64,000 bases of DNA from Micromonospora mirobrigensis. GTDB lineage: Bacteria; Actinomycetota; Actinomycetes; Mycobacteriales; Micromonosporaceae. The stretch's first letter is position 1; every line of letters begins with the position of its first letter. A program made the translations under genes and the position numbers. Shown piece by piece: positions 16,080-24,917 of the stretch. The notes below the pieces were generated by a model that saw nothing but the letters and a program-made list of their open reading frames with translations, was not told where the DNA came from and did not search any database. The stretch is taken from the NCBI RefSeq assembly GCF_900091555.1, contig NZ_FMCX01000009.1, forward strand, positions 1 to 64,000, written 5' to 3'.

Positions 16080-16131
16080 CTGTCCACCGGGTTGTCCACA
16101 GGTGTGGCGGGTTCTCCACAGGTTGTTCACA
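16080..16131 (+). promoter_or_regulatory. Cluster of DnaA-box-like 9-mers
   Basis: TTGTCCACA at 16092-16100 is identical to the Streptomyces-type DnaA box. TTCTCCACA (16112) and TTGTTCACA (16123) differ by one base, and CTGTCCACC (16080) by two. All are in the same orientation in a 52-base intergenic stretch that ends 45 bases before the response regulator start. They could bind DnaA as a regulatory or titration site. The count and spacing are seen directly; binding is inferred. Confidence 0.45.
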
Positions 16132-16176
16132 ACGTGCGCCACCGATCTCCACGGCCGCTGCCTACAGTTCCGACCC

Positions 16177-16854
16177 ATGAGGGAACGCCGGGTACTGGTC
16201 GTCGAGGACGAGCGGACCATCGCCGAGTCGGTCGCCGCCCGCCTGCGCGCCGAGGGGTTCACGGTGGACATCGCCGGTGACGGCCCGTCGGCCGTCGAGC
16301 GGTTCCGCAGCGGTCGGCCCGACCTCGTCGTACTCGATGTGATGCTGCCGGGGTTCGACGGCCTGGAGGTGTGCCGGCGGATCCAGGCCGAGCGACCGGT
16401 GCCGGTGCTGATGCTGACCGCCCGGGACGACGAGACCGACCTGCTGGTGGGGCTGGCGGTGGGTGCCGACGACTACCTGACCAAGCCGTTCTCGATGCGG
16501 GAGCTGGCCGCCCGGGTGCACGTGCTGCTGCGCCGGATGGACCGGGCGGCCGGCGGTGAGCAGCCCGCGCTGCGGCTCGGCGACATCGAGATCAACGAGG
16601 CCGAGCGGCGGGTCCGCCGCGGCGGCGCCGAGGTGCACCTGACCCCCACCGAGTTCGACCTGCTGGTGCACCTGGCCCGGCGGCCGCGGACCGTGCTGCC
16701 CCGGGAACGCCTGCTCGCCGACGTGTGGGGCTGGGCCGACGGCTCGGGCACCCGCACGGTGGACAGCCACGTCAAGGCGTTGCGCCGCAAGCTCGGGCCG
16801 GATCTGATCCGCACCGTGCACGGCGTCGGGTACGCGCTGGAGGTGCCGGCGTGA
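16177..16854 (+). CDS. OmpR/PhoB-type response regulator
   Basis: A 225-residue regulator. The receiver is complete: E10-D11, phosphoacceptor D54 in VLDVMLPG, T in LMLTARDD and K in DYLTKPF. The C-terminal winged helix has HLTPTEFDLLVHLARRP and RTVDSHVKALRRKLG. The ATG at 16177 is only about 10 bases after a TACAGT -10-like element, so the mRNA may have almost no leader. The stop overlaps the kinase GTG (GTGA). A DnaA-box-like cluster lies just upstream. Confidence 0.9.
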   Translation: MRERRVLVVEDERTIAESVAARLRAEGFTVDIAGDGPSAVERFRSGRPDLVVLDVMLPGFDGLEVCRRIQAERPVPVLMLTARDDETDLLVGLAVGADDYLTKPFSMRELAARVHVLLRRMDRAAGGEQPALRLGDIEINEAERRVRRGGAEVHLTPTEFDLLVHLARRPRTVLPRERLLADVWGWADGSGTRTVDSHVKALRRKLGPDLIRTVHGVGYALEVPA

Positions 16855-17939
16855 CCCGGGTGACCAGGGCCGTCGCGGTGACGGACTGGCTCGACCGGGT
16901 GCTGCCCCGGCCGCTGGACCCGGTCCGGTCGATCAAGGCGAAGCTCGGCTTCCTGCTGGTCGCCTCGGGCACCACCGGGCTGGCGTACTTCTGGTGGGTG
17001 ATCGGCTGGGTGCCGCCGATGACCTCGGCGACGGCGATCGGCCTGGCGCTGTTCACCTCCCAGGTGCTGGCGCACGGGATGACCTCGCCGCTGCGGGAGA
17101 TGACCGCCGCCGCCGGGGCGATGGCCCGGGGCGACTACACCCGGCGGGTCCGGGCCACCTCCCGGGACGAGGTGGGTGAGCTGGCGCTCGCGTTCAACAA
17201 GATGGCCGAGGACCTGGCCGCGGCCGACCAGCGGCGACGCGAGCTGATCGCGAACGTCTCGCACGAGTTGCGTACGCCGATCACCGCCCTCCAGGGCGTG
17301 CTGGAGAACATGGTCGACGGGGTGGCGGCCCCGGAGCCGGCGGCGCTGCGTACCGCGCTCGGGCAGACCGAACGGCTCGGGCACCTGGTGGCCGACCTGC
17401 TCGACCTGTCCCGGTTGGACGCCGGGGTGGTGCCGTTGCGCCGGACCCGGATCGACGTCGCGGACTTCCTCGACGAGGCGATCGGGCACGCGGCGGCGGC
17501 CGCCGCGGGGGCCGGCCGGGAGGTCCGGTTCCGGCTGGAGCCGCTGCCGGGTCCGCTGGCCGTCTCCGCCGACCCGGGCCGGTTGCACCAGGTCTTCGCC
17601 AACCTGCTGGACAACGCGGCCCGGCACAGCCCCCGGGGCGGCACCGTGCTGGTGACCGCCGAGGCGCGGGCCGGGCAGTTGCACTTCGAGGTGAGCGACG
17701 AGGGCGAGGGGATCCCGGTCGCCGACCGTCCCCGGGTCTTCGAACGGTTCACCCGCGGCGACCGCTCCGGCGGCGGCGGCACCGGCCTCGGCCTGGCCAT
17801 CGCCCGCTGGGTCGTGGAGCTGCACGGCGGCACCATCCGGGTACGCGAACCCGCCGCGCCGGCCGGCGCCGGGCGCGGCGGCTGCCGGATCCAGGTGTCG
17901 CTCCCCCTCACCACCCTCGGAACGGGAGAAGCCGCATGA
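16851..17939 (+). CDS. HAMP-type sensor histidine kinase with minimal external loop
   Basis: A 362-residue kinase. Two membrane helices (about 33-50 and 56-76) are joined by only a few residues, so it probably senses within the membrane or through a partner rather than with an extracytoplasmic domain. HAMP follows (SPLREMTAAAGAMARGDYTR), then HisKA with H138 (ANVSHELRTPITALQG) and an ATPase domain (NLLDNAARHSPRGG, VSDEGEGIP, GGGTGLGLAIAR). It is cotranslated with the upstream regulator and, through ATGA at 17936, with the downstream DUF4173 gene. That membrane protein is the natural candidate partner. Confidence 0.9.
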   Translation: MTRVTRAVAVTDWLDRVLPRPLDPVRSIKAKLGFLLVASGTTGLAYFWWVIGWVPPMTSATAIGLALFTSQVLAHGMTSPLREMTAAAGAMARGDYTRRVRATSRDEVGELALAFNKMAEDLAAADQRRRELIANVSHELRTPITALQGVLENMVDGVAAPEPAALRTALGQTERLGHLVADLLDLSRLDAGVVPLRRTRIDVADFLDEAIGHAAAAAAGAGREVRFRLEPLPGPLAVSADPGRLHQVFANLLDNAARHSPRGGTVLVTAEARAGQLHFEVSDEGEGIPVADRPRVFERFTRGDRSGGGGTGLGLAIARWVVELHGGTIRVREPAAPAGAGRGGCRIQVSLPLTTLGTGEAA

Positions 17940-19648
17940 CCACCCCGCCCCAGCCCGCCCCGGACGAGCCCGCGGCGCACCGACCCGTGCCGCAGCCGGC
18001 GACGAGCGGCGCCGCACCGGCGCCGCCGACCGCCGGGCCGGCCACCGCCCCGGCACCGGCGGGACCGCCCGTGCGGCCCGCGCCGGGCCCGCCAGGAGCC
18101 CCGGGTACGCCCACCGGTGGGCCGCCGCCCCTGCCCCGGCCGGTCCCGCTGCCGCCGTCGGAGTGGCAGCTGCGCTGGCCGGGCCCGACCGGTCCGGCCC
18201 GGCCGGTGGCGCTCGGCGCGGTGGGCGTCGCCGCCCTGGTGGCGGCGGTGGCGGTGCCCCTGGACCGGCCCGGGCTGGGCTGGCCGGTGGCCGGCCTCGC
18301 GGCGATCGCCGCGCTGGTCACCGCGGTTGTCCGTCCCGGCGCCACGGGGGCGCCGGGGCGGGCTGCCGCACCGGTCACCGGCCGGGTCGCCCGGGTGGCC
18401 TGGGCGGCAGCCGCCCTCGCGCTGCTCACGGTGGGGGCGGTCCGCGACGCTGGCTGGCTCGTCGTGCTCTGCCTGCTGGCCGCCGCGCCGGTCGCGGCGC
18501 TGGCGGTGGCCGGCGGGCGGACCGGGCGCGGCATGCTCACCGCCGTCCGGATGGCGGCGGTCGCCCCGGCCCGGTCGCTGCCCTGGGCCCGCCGGTCGAT
18601 GTCGGCGGCGAACGCCGGGGGGACCCTGGGCCGCTCGCTGGTCAGCGTGGCGGTGTCGATCGCCCTGCTGGTGGTCTTCGGGCTGCTCTTCTCCTCCGCC
18701 GATGCCGTCTTCGCCGGCCTGGTCACCGACCTGGTGCCGGCGGGCTCCCCGCCCGACCTGCTGGGCTGGGGAGTCCGCCTGCTGGTGGCGGGGCCGCTGC
18801 TGCTCGGCGGGGCGTACCTGCTGGCCGCGCCGCCGCGCCTTGTCGACCTGCGGTTCGCGCCGGGCCGGCCGGTCCGGCGGCGGGAGTGGGTGCTGCCGTT
18901 GGCGCTGCTCGACGGGCTCTTCGCGGTGTTCGTGCTGGTGCAGCTGACCGTGCTGTTCGGCGGTTCCGGGCACGTGCTGCGCACGGGCGGGCTGACCTAC
19001 GCCGAGTACGCCCGCGGCGGCTTCTGGCAGCTCCTCGTCGTCTCCGGGCTGACCCTGCTGGTGATCGGCGGTGCAGCGCGCTGGGCGCCCCGGGCCACCC
19101 GCGCCGACCGGCTCCTGATCCGCGTCCTGCTCGGCGCGCTGACCGCGCTCAGCCTGGTCGTGGTCGCCTCCGCGCTCTACCGGATGCGGGTCTACACCGA
19201 CGCGTACGGGGCGACCCGGTTGCGGCTCTTCGTGGCGACGGTCGAGTGCTGCCTGGGCCTGCTCTTCGGCTACGTCGGGGTGGCCGTGCTGCGGCTGCGG
19301 GCCACCTGGCTGCCCGTCCTGGCGGTCGGCACGGCGGTGGCCGCCCTGCTCACCCTGGCCGTGCTGAACCCGGACCGGCTGATCGCCGAGCAGAACGTCG
19401 ACCGGTACCTGCGTTCGGGCCGGCTGGACGTCGGCTATCTGGCCGGGCTCTCCGCCGACGCGGCGCCGGCCCTGGCCCGGCTGCCCGAGCCGCAGCGTTC
19501 CTGCGCGCTGGACGACATCCGGGACCGGCTGGTGACCGAGGACGACTGGCGGAGCGCGAACCTGGGCCGGGCTCGGGCGCGGCAGCTGCTCGACGCCCAC
19601 CCGATCGTCCCCGCCGCCCTCACCTGCCCGTGGCCGCAGCGCTGGTGA
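17936..19648 (+). CDS. DUF4173/DUF4153-type polytopic membrane protein
   Basis: A 570-residue protein. The first 85 residues are Pro/Ala-rich and presumably cytoplasmic. About 11-12 hydrophobic segments follow (for example VALGAVGVAALVAAVAV and LVSVAVSIALLVVFGLLF). The C-terminal block EQNVDRYLRSGRLDVGYLAG is the hallmark of the DUF4173 family. The function is unknown. It starts at ATG 17936 inside the kinase stop, so it is the third gene of the RR-HK operon and could modulate or be the target of that sensor. Confidence 0.8.
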   Translation: MTTPPQPAPDEPAAHRPVPQPATSGAAPAPPTAGPATAPAPAGPPVRPAPGPPGAPGTPTGGPPPLPRPVPLPPSEWQLRWPGPTGPARPVALGAVGVAALVAAVAVPLDRPGLGWPVAGLAAIAALVTAVVRPGATGAPGRAAAPVTGRVARVAWAAAALALLTVGAVRDAGWLVVLCLLAAAPVAALAVAGGRTGRGMLTAVRMAAVAPARSLPWARRSMSAANAGGTLGRSLVSVAVSIALLVVFGLLFSSADAVFAGLVTDLVPAGSPPDLLGWGVRLLVAGPLLLGGAYLLAAPPRLVDLRFAPGRPVRRREWVLPLALLDGLFAVFVLVQLTVLFGGSGHVLRTGGLTYAEYARGGFWQLLVVSGLTLLVIGGAARWAPRATRADRLLIRVLLGALTALSLVVVASALYRMRVYTDAYGATRLRLFVATVECCLGLLFGYVGVAVLRLRATWLPVLAVGTAVAALLTLAVLNPDRLIAEQNVDRYLRSGRLDVGYLAGLSADAAPALARLPEPQRSCALDDIRDRLVTEDDWRSANLGRARARQLLDAHPIVPAALTCPWPQRW

Positions 19649-19693
19649 CCGGCCCACCCTTGACAATCCCGCCGATCGGGCGAGACTGCCGGG

Positions 19694-20149
19694 GTGGCGG
19701 TACCTGACGAACCGGTTGCGCCGGCGCGGGACGGGTCGACCTCGGCCGCGCCGGTGCCCGGGCCCCGGCCACCGGTCCCGCCGCCGGCCGGCCGGGCCCG
19801 GATCGTGCTCGCCGAGGTACGCCGGGACAGCCGCGCCGACCGGACCCGCAGCGAGCTGACCCAGCAGACCCGGATCGGGGAGACGCTGGTCAGCGGCCTG
19901 GTACGGGCGCAGCTGACGTTGGCGCTGCGGCTGTCGCTGCTGGTGTTGATCGCGCTGGGCGGACTGCCGTGGCTCTTCGCGATCGCGCCGGCGTTGGGGC
20001 GTACGACGGTGTTCGGGGTGAACCTGCCGTGGCTGCTGCTCGGGGTCTTCGCCTTCCCGTTCCTGATCGTGGTGGGCTGGGCGTACGTGCGGCTGGCCGA
20101 ACGCAACGAGCAGGACTTCACCGACCTGGTCCAGCGGCCGGAGCGCTGA
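19694..20149 (+). CDS. Small membrane partner of the symporter (DUF485-like)
   Basis: A 151-residue protein, GTG 19694. It has a Pro-rich cytosolic N-terminus (about 35 residues), a helix with SRADRTRSELTQQTRIGETL, and two membrane segments (LALRLSLLVLIALGGLPWLF and NLPWLLLGVFAFPFLIVVGW), ending with a polar tail (LAERNEQDFTDLVQRPER). This two-helix layout directly before an SSS symporter matches DUF485 subunits of acetate permease operons. The sequence itself is divergent. The next gene starts one base after its stop. Confidence 0.7.
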   Translation: MAVPDEPVAPARDGSTSAAPVPGPRPPVPPPAGRARIVLAEVRRDSRADRTRSELTQQTRIGETLVSGLVRAQLTLALRLSLLVLIALGGLPWLFAIAPALGRTTVFGVNLPWLLLGVFAFPFLIVVGWAYVRLAERNEQDFTDLVQRPER

Positions 20150-20150
20150 G

Positions 20151-21791
20151 GTGGGCAACGGGTACGTCGTCCCGGCCATCGTCGCGGTCACCCTGGTCAC
20201 CCTGGGCATCGGCTTCTACGGGCTGCGGCTGGCCCGGACCACCTCCGACTTCCTGGTCGCCTCCCGCGCGGTCAGCCCGACCTGGAACGCGGCGGCGATC
20301 GGCGGGGAGTACCTGTCGGCGGCCAGCTTCCTCGGCGTGGCCGGGCTGATCCTCAAGTACGGCGTGGACGTGCTCTGGTACCCGGTCGGCTTCGCCGCCG
20401 GCTATCTGGCGTTGCTGCTCTTCGTGGCCGCGCCGCTGCGCCGCTCCGGGGCGTTCACCCTGCCGGACTTCTGCGAGCTGAGGCTGGGCTCGCGGCGGCT
20501 GCGGAAACTGGCCACCGTCTTCGTGATCTTCATCGGCTGGCTCTACCTGGTGCCGCAGCTCCAGGGGGCGGGGCTGACCCTGGCCACGGTGGCCGGCTCG
20601 CCGTACCCGGTGGGCGCCCTGCTGGTCGCCGTGGTGGTGACCGCGAACGTGGCGCTGGGCGGGATGCGGGCGATCACCTTCGTGCAGGCGTTCCAGTACT
20701 GGCTGAAGCTGACCGCGCTGGCCGTACCCGCGATCTTCCTGGCGTTGCAGTGGCAGGCCGACGCCCGCCCGGCGGTGGCCCCGCCCGACGGGCCGGCGTT
20801 CCGGACCGCGACCACCGTCGTGGTCGAGCACCGCGCGACCCTCACCCTTGCAGACGGCGACGTCCGGGAGGTACGCCCCGGCGACCGCCTCGACTTCGCC
20901 GCCGGTGACCCGGTGCCGGCGGTCTCCGGCACCGCCACCGCCGCCACCGACTGGCTGCTGCCGGACACCGCCGGGGACGACGACCGGGGGCTGTTCGGCA
21001 CCTACTCGCTGATCCTGGCCACCTTCCTGGGCACCATGGGGTTGCCGCACGTGCTGGTCCGCTTCTACACAAACCCGGACGGCGCGGCGGCCCGGCGCAC
21101 CACCCTGGTGGTGCTGGCCCTGGTCGGCGTCTTCTATCTGCTGCCCACCATCTACGGCGTGCTGGGCCGGATCTACACCCCACAGCTGCTGGTCAGCGGG
21201 CAGACCGATGCGGTGGTGGTGCTGCTGCCCGGCGCGGCGCTGGGCGACGGGCCGGCCGGCCGGCTGCTCGCCGCGCTGGTCGCCGCCGGGGCGTTCGCCG
21301 CCTTCCTCTCCACCTCCTCCGGGCTGCTCACCAGCGTCGCCGGGGTGATCTCCACCGACGTGCTGGGCCGCGGCTCGGTACGCGGCTTCCGGCTGGCCAC
21401 GGTGATCGCCGGCGGGGTGCCGACGATCCTCGCGCTGAACGTCTCCGGGCTGGACGTCTCACAGGTGGTCGGGCTGGCCTTCGCGGTGGCCGCGTCCAGC
21501 TTCTGCCCGCTGCTGGTGCTCGGCATCTGGTGGCGCGGCCTGACCGACCTGGGCGCGGCGGCCGGGGTGCTGGTGGGCGGCGGCGCGGCGATCACGTCGG
21601 TGCTGGTCACCGTGCTCGGGCCGCCGCTGGCCGGCTGGCCGGCCACGCTCACCGCCCAGCCGGCGGCCTGGACGGTGCCGCTGGCGTTCACGGTGATGGT
21701 GGCGGTGTCGGTGGCGTCACGCCGCCGGCTTCCTGCCGACGTGGGGGCGACGATGCTGCGGCTGCACGCACCGGACAGCCTCCGGCTGTAA
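20151..21791 (+). CDS. Sodium:solute symporter, ActP-like
   Basis: A 546-residue SSS-family transporter, GTG 20151. The first helices (TTSDFLVASRAVSPTWNAAA, then IGGEYLSAASFLGVAG) match the ActP class for acetate and short organic acids. Further hallmarks are GTMGLPHVLVRFYTNPDG and AFAAFLSTSSGLLTSVAG. An insertion of about 80 polar residues (roughly 205-285) separates two membrane helices and should face outside. It lies 7 kb from a second DUF485-ActP pair (27195-29214). The substrate is inferred from family only. Confidence 0.88.
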   Translation: MGNGYVVPAIVAVTLVTLGIGFYGLRLARTTSDFLVASRAVSPTWNAAAIGGEYLSAASFLGVAGLILKYGVDVLWYPVGFAAGYLALLLFVAAPLRRSGAFTLPDFCELRLGSRRLRKLATVFVIFIGWLYLVPQLQGAGLTLATVAGSPYPVGALLVAVVVTANVALGGMRAITFVQAFQYWLKLTALAVPAIFLALQWQADARPAVAPPDGPAFRTATTVVVEHRATLTLADGDVREVRPGDRLDFAAGDPVPAVSGTATAATDWLLPDTAGDDDRGLFGTYSLILATFLGTMGLPHVLVRFYTNPDGAAARRTTLVVLALVGVFYLLPTIYGVLGRIYTPQLLVSGQTDAVVVLLPGAALGDGPAGRLLAALVAAGAFAAFLSTSSGLLTSVAGVISTDVLGRGSVRGFRLATVIAGGVPTILALNVSGLDVSQVVGLAFAVAASSFCPLLVLGIWWRGLTDLGAAAGVLVGGGAAITSVLVTVLGPPLAGWPATLTAQPAAWTVPLAFTVMVAVSVASRRRLPADVGATMLRLHAPDSLRL

Positions 21792-21793
21792 GG

Positions 21794-21841
21794 AGGGGCC
21801 CCCTGTTAACGCATTCGGTATAGCAGGGGCCCCCTTTTAAC
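21794..21841. repeat. Paired GGGGCCCC intergenic repeat, likely bidirectional terminator
   Basis: Two 17-base direct copies (21794-21810 and 21825-21841), AGGGGCCCCCTGTTAAC and AGGGGCCCCCTTTTAAC, differ at one base and are separated by 14 bases. Each carries a self-complementary GGGGCCCC core. It begins three bases after the symporter stop. Elements like this are, as I recall, dispersed between genes in Micromonospora genomes. The second copy ends in a short T-run, fitting a terminator role. Confidence 0.65.
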
Positions 21842-21917
21842 AACACGCCCCGAGGAGGACGGTGGATCATCCCGGGGCGGGAGGGCGGCGTGGCGGCGGC
21901 CGGATACGGTCGGGGCC

Positions 21918-22682
21918 ATGACCGATCAGCACCCCGCGCTCGTCCTGCGCGGCCTGGCCAAGCGGTTCGACCAGAAGGTCGCCGTCAACGGGGTCGACCT
22001 GGACGTTCCGGCCGGCTCCTTCTACGGGCTGCTCGGTCCGAACGGCGCGGGCAAGACCACCACCCTGTCCATGGCGGTCGGCCTGCTCCGGCCGGACCAC
22101 GGGCAGGCCTGGGTGCTCGGTCAGGACGTCTGGGGCGACCCGGTGCGGGCCAAGGCATTGCTCGGGGTGATGCCGGACGGCGTACGCCTCTTCGACCGGC
22201 TCAGCGGCGCGGAGCTGCTGGCGTACCACGGTCTGCTGCGCGGCATGGACCCGGCGGTGGTGGACCGGCGGGCGGCGGAGCTGCTCGACGTGCTGGCCCT
22301 CACCGACGCCGGCCGGACCCTGGTGGTGGACTACTCCGCCGGCATGAAGAAGAAGATCGGCCTGGCCTGCGCGCTGCTGCACGGCCCCCGGCTGCTGGTG
22401 CTGGACGAGCCGTTCGAGGCGGTCGACCCGGTCTCCGCGGCGCTGATCCGCGACATCCTGCACCGGTACGTCGTCGGCGGCGGCACGGTGGTCTTCTCCA
22501 GTCACGTGATGGAGGTCGTGGAGCGGCTCTGCTCGCACGTGGCGATCCTGGCCGACGGGGTGATCAAGCGGGTCGGCACCCTCGACCAGGTACGCGGCGA
22601 CCGCTCGCTGGAGCAGGTCTTCGTGGAGGTGGTCGGCGGGCGCACCGCCACCGGCGAGGAGCTGGCGTGGCTGTCGAACTGA
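21918..22682 (+). CDS. ABC transporter ATP-binding protein
   Basis: A 254-residue ATPase, ATG 21918. Walker A is GPNGAGKTTT (residues 40-49), the signature is YSAGMKKKIGLA and Walker B is LLVLDEPFEAVDP. The class is that of ABC-2 type exporters (CcmA/drug resistance type). The signature is SAGMK rather than SGGQ, a variant seen in exporters of this group. The permease gene at 22667 overlaps its 3' end, so the two form one transporter. Confidence 0.9.
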   Translation: MTDQHPALVLRGLAKRFDQKVAVNGVDLDVPAGSFYGLLGPNGAGKTTTLSMAVGLLRPDHGQAWVLGQDVWGDPVRAKALLGVMPDGVRLFDRLSGAELLAYHGLLRGMDPAVVDRRAAELLDVLALTDAGRTLVVDYSAGMKKKIGLACALLHGPRLLVLDEPFEAVDPVSAALIRDILHRYVVGGGTVVFSSHVMEVVERLCSHVAILADGVIKRVGTLDQVRGDRSLEQVFVEVVGGRTATGEELAWLSN

Positions 22683-24346
22683 GCCCGCCCCGGCGGGTGT
22701 CGACGTGGCACTTCGTCCGGCTGAAGCTGCGGGTGCTGGGCAACAACTTCCGTGGCCAGGGCCGGCGGATCGCGCTCTTCCTGGTCGGCGTGATGGTGGC
22801 GCTGTGGTTCGCCGCCGGTGGGTTCCTGCTGTTCGCGTCGCCGGGCATCGCCGACGAGATCGGCTACGCCGGCATGGCGGCCGCGTTCGGCGGCGGCCTG
22901 CTGGTGCTCGGCTGGCTGCTCGTGCCGCTGGTGTTCTTCGGGGTGGACGAGACCCTGGATCCGGCCCGGTTCGCGCTGCTGCCGCTGTCCCGCCGGACCC
23001 TGGTCACCGGCCTGTTCGCCGCCGCGCTGGTCAGCGTGCCGGTGGTCGCGACGGTGGTCGCGGTGGCCGGGCTGGTGCTGAGCGCCGCCCTGCTCGGCGG
23101 CCCGGTGGCCGCCGTGGTGGCGGTGGTCGGCGCGGTGGGCGGGGTGCTGCTCTGCGTGGCGGCCAGCCGCGCGGTCACCAGCGCGTTCGCGACCATGTTG
23201 CGCTCCCGTCGGGTACGCGACCTCGCCGCCGTGCTGCTCGCGGTGGTCGCCGCGTCGTTGGGGCCGTTGCAGATCGGCGTGACGGCGGCGCTGCGGGACG
23301 CGGACTGGGACCGGCTGCGCGGGGTGGCCGCGGTGGTCGGCTGGACGCCGCTGGGCGCACCCTGGACGGCCGCGTTCGACGTGGCCGACGGGCGGGCCTG
23401 GGCGGCGCCGGTGAAGCTGCTGATCACCGCCGCCGGGATCGGGCTGCTGCTGTGGTGGTGGTCGCGGTCGCTGGAGTCGGCGATGGTCGGCGCGGCCAGC
23501 GCCGGGTCGGCCCGGCCGGTGAAGGAGGTCACCGGGGGCGCGGTGACGCAGCTCTTCCCCCGGCTGCTGGGCCGGCTGCCGCGGAACCGGTTCGGCGCGC
23601 TGGTCGCCCGGGAGTGCCGCTACTGGTGGCGGGACGCCCGGCGGCGGGCCGGCCTGATCACCATCGCCGTGGTCGGCGTCTTCGTGCCGGTGATGGTCAA
23701 CCTGACCGGCGGCGGCTTCTCGATGAGCCCCGAGGGGGACCTCAGCGGGGCCGGCGACTCGTCCCCGGCACTGGTCACCTCGTCGATGGTCTTCGTCGGG
23801 GTGCTCGCCTCGGTGACGCTGGCCAACCAGTTCGGCTACGACGGCAGCGCGTACGCGGCGAACGTCGTGGCCGGGGTGCGCGGCCGGCTGGAGCTGTACG
23901 CCCGGATGACCGCCTTCTCCCTGTACGTGGTGCCGCTGCTGGCCGTGGTGTCGGTGGTGATCGCCGTGGTGCTGGGCGAGCCGGGGTGGATCGGGCTGAC
24001 CGCCGGCACCCTGCTGGCCACCTACGGCTGCGGGCTGGCGGTCAACACGATGATCTCGGTGCTCGGGGCGTACTCGTTGCCGGAGACGAGCAACCCGTTC
24101 GCGATGAACACCGGCGCCGGGATGACCCGCGGCCTGCTCGTGTTCCTGTCCATGGTGGTGGTGGCGATCGCCGGGGTGCCGATGGTGGTGGCCGCCGCGC
24201 TGCTCGGCGCCGGCTGGCTCTGGCTGGCGCTGCCGGTCGGGGTGGCGTACGGCCTGGGTGCGGCGCTGCTCGGCGCGTACCTGGCGGGGGATCTGCTGGA
24301 CCGTCGCCAGCCGGAGCTGCTGACCGCGGTCACCCCGCGGCGCTGA
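22667..24346 (+). CDS. ABC exporter permease (large, about 12 membrane helices)
   Basis: A 559-residue permease from GTG 22667, overlapping the ATPase gene by 16 bases. GTG 22697 would give 549 residues and no overlap. It has a cytosolic N-terminus (STWHFVRLKLRVLGNNFRGQ), then many hydrophobic segments (IALFLVGVMVALWFAAGGFL; LVTGLFAAALVSVPVVATVV) and a cytoplasmic loop with RNRFGALVARECRYWWRDAR. The substrate is unknown. The size suggests two fused ABC-2-like halves. Confidence 0.8.
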   Translation: MAVELSPPRRVSTWHFVRLKLRVLGNNFRGQGRRIALFLVGVMVALWFAAGGFLLFASPGIADEIGYAGMAAAFGGGLLVLGWLLVPLVFFGVDETLDPARFALLPLSRRTLVTGLFAAALVSVPVVATVVAVAGLVLSAALLGGPVAAVVAVVGAVGGVLLCVAASRAVTSAFATMLRSRRVRDLAAVLLAVVAASLGPLQIGVTAALRDADWDRLRGVAAVVGWTPLGAPWTAAFDVADGRAWAAPVKLLITAAGIGLLLWWWSRSLESAMVGAASAGSARPVKEVTGGAVTQLFPRLLGRLPRNRFGALVARECRYWWRDARRRAGLITIAVVGVFVPVMVNLTGGGFSMSPEGDLSGAGDSSPALVTSSMVFVGVLASVTLANQFGYDGSAYAANVVAGVRGRLELYARMTAFSLYVVPLLAVVSVVIAVVLGEPGWIGLTAGTLLATYGCGLAVNTMISVLGAYSLPETSNPFAMNTGAGMTRGLLVFLSMVVVAIAGVPMVVAAALLGAGWLWLALPVGVAYGLGAALLGAYLAGDLLDRRQPELLTAVTPRR

Positions 24347-24510
24347 ACCGGGGCCCCGCCGACCGTCCACTGTGACGCGCAGCCGACAGTAGGGTGCTGC
24401 AACCGCCGCTCCGGATCCGGGGTGTGCGGCGCAGACACGCCCTGGCGCGCCACCTCCTGGACCGGGCGTCCACCCGGGCCGCCGCCACCTCCCGCTGAGC
24501 GATCCTCACA

Positions 24511-24555
24511 ATCTTGGACAGTTCCCGTTCGCTGCGAACGGAGACTGTCCAAGAT
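24511..24555. terminator. Long hairpin between convergent genes
   Basis: A 21-base stem (24511-24531 with 24535-24555) with only two mismatches and a 3-base loop. The outer arm is ATCTTGGACAGT and the inner arm CGTTCG/CGAACG. It lies 8 bases from the 3' end of the minus-strand gene at 24564, and can also stop readthrough from the ABC operon that ends at 24346. Confidence 0.75.
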
Positions 24556-24563
24556 CCTCAAGT

Positions 24564-24821
24564 TCAGGCCCTACGCCGCATCGCCGCGTAGAGGTGGTGG
24601 CCCTCGCCGACGCTGGTCACGTTCACCAGCTCCCAGCCGTACTGGGACAGGTACTCCACCGCCGCCATGAGCGCCGGGAACCCGGGCCGCCGCCAGAGGT
24701 GCGGCGTGGTCACCATGAGGTGCCGGTGAGGGTACGCACGCAGGTCGACCCTGCCGCCGAGCAGCGCGTCGGCGGTGACGACCCGTTCCTCGGCGAGTTG
24801 CTGCGGAGAGACGAGAGACAT
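24564..24821 (-). CDS. Small conserved actinobacterial protein
   Basis: An 85-residue protein, ATG 24821. It has a polar N-terminus with RVVTADALLGGRVDLRAYPH, then HLMVTTPHLWRRPGFPALMA and a C-terminal GWELVNVTSVGEGHHLYAAM. The last part resembles the GWELV strand-turn of DUF4177-like mini-domains, but I cannot assign the family firmly. There is no signal or membrane segment. It is a single gene, followed by a strong hairpin. Confidence 0.6.
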   Translation of the reverse strand: MSLVSPQQLAEERVVTADALLGGRVDLRAYPHRHLMVTTPHLWRRPGFPALMAAVEYLSQYGWELVNVTSVGEGHHLYAAMRRRA

Positions 24822-24917
24822 GCCGGCAGCGTAGGACGCCCGGTCACGGATCGCCCGGTCACGGAACGCCCTGTCTCGTCGCGGGGGCGTCCGGGCTCGT
24901 TACCCCTCGGGGGCAGG

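Noticed and set aside
17135..20209. 1024-codon minus-strand frame opposite the kinase and DUF4173 genes
   Set aside because: Shadow frame created by codon bias; no start context and no domain.
24346..24510. Possible small gene between the ABC permease and the hairpin
   Set aside because: Only short frames without RBS or family signal; left as intergenic.
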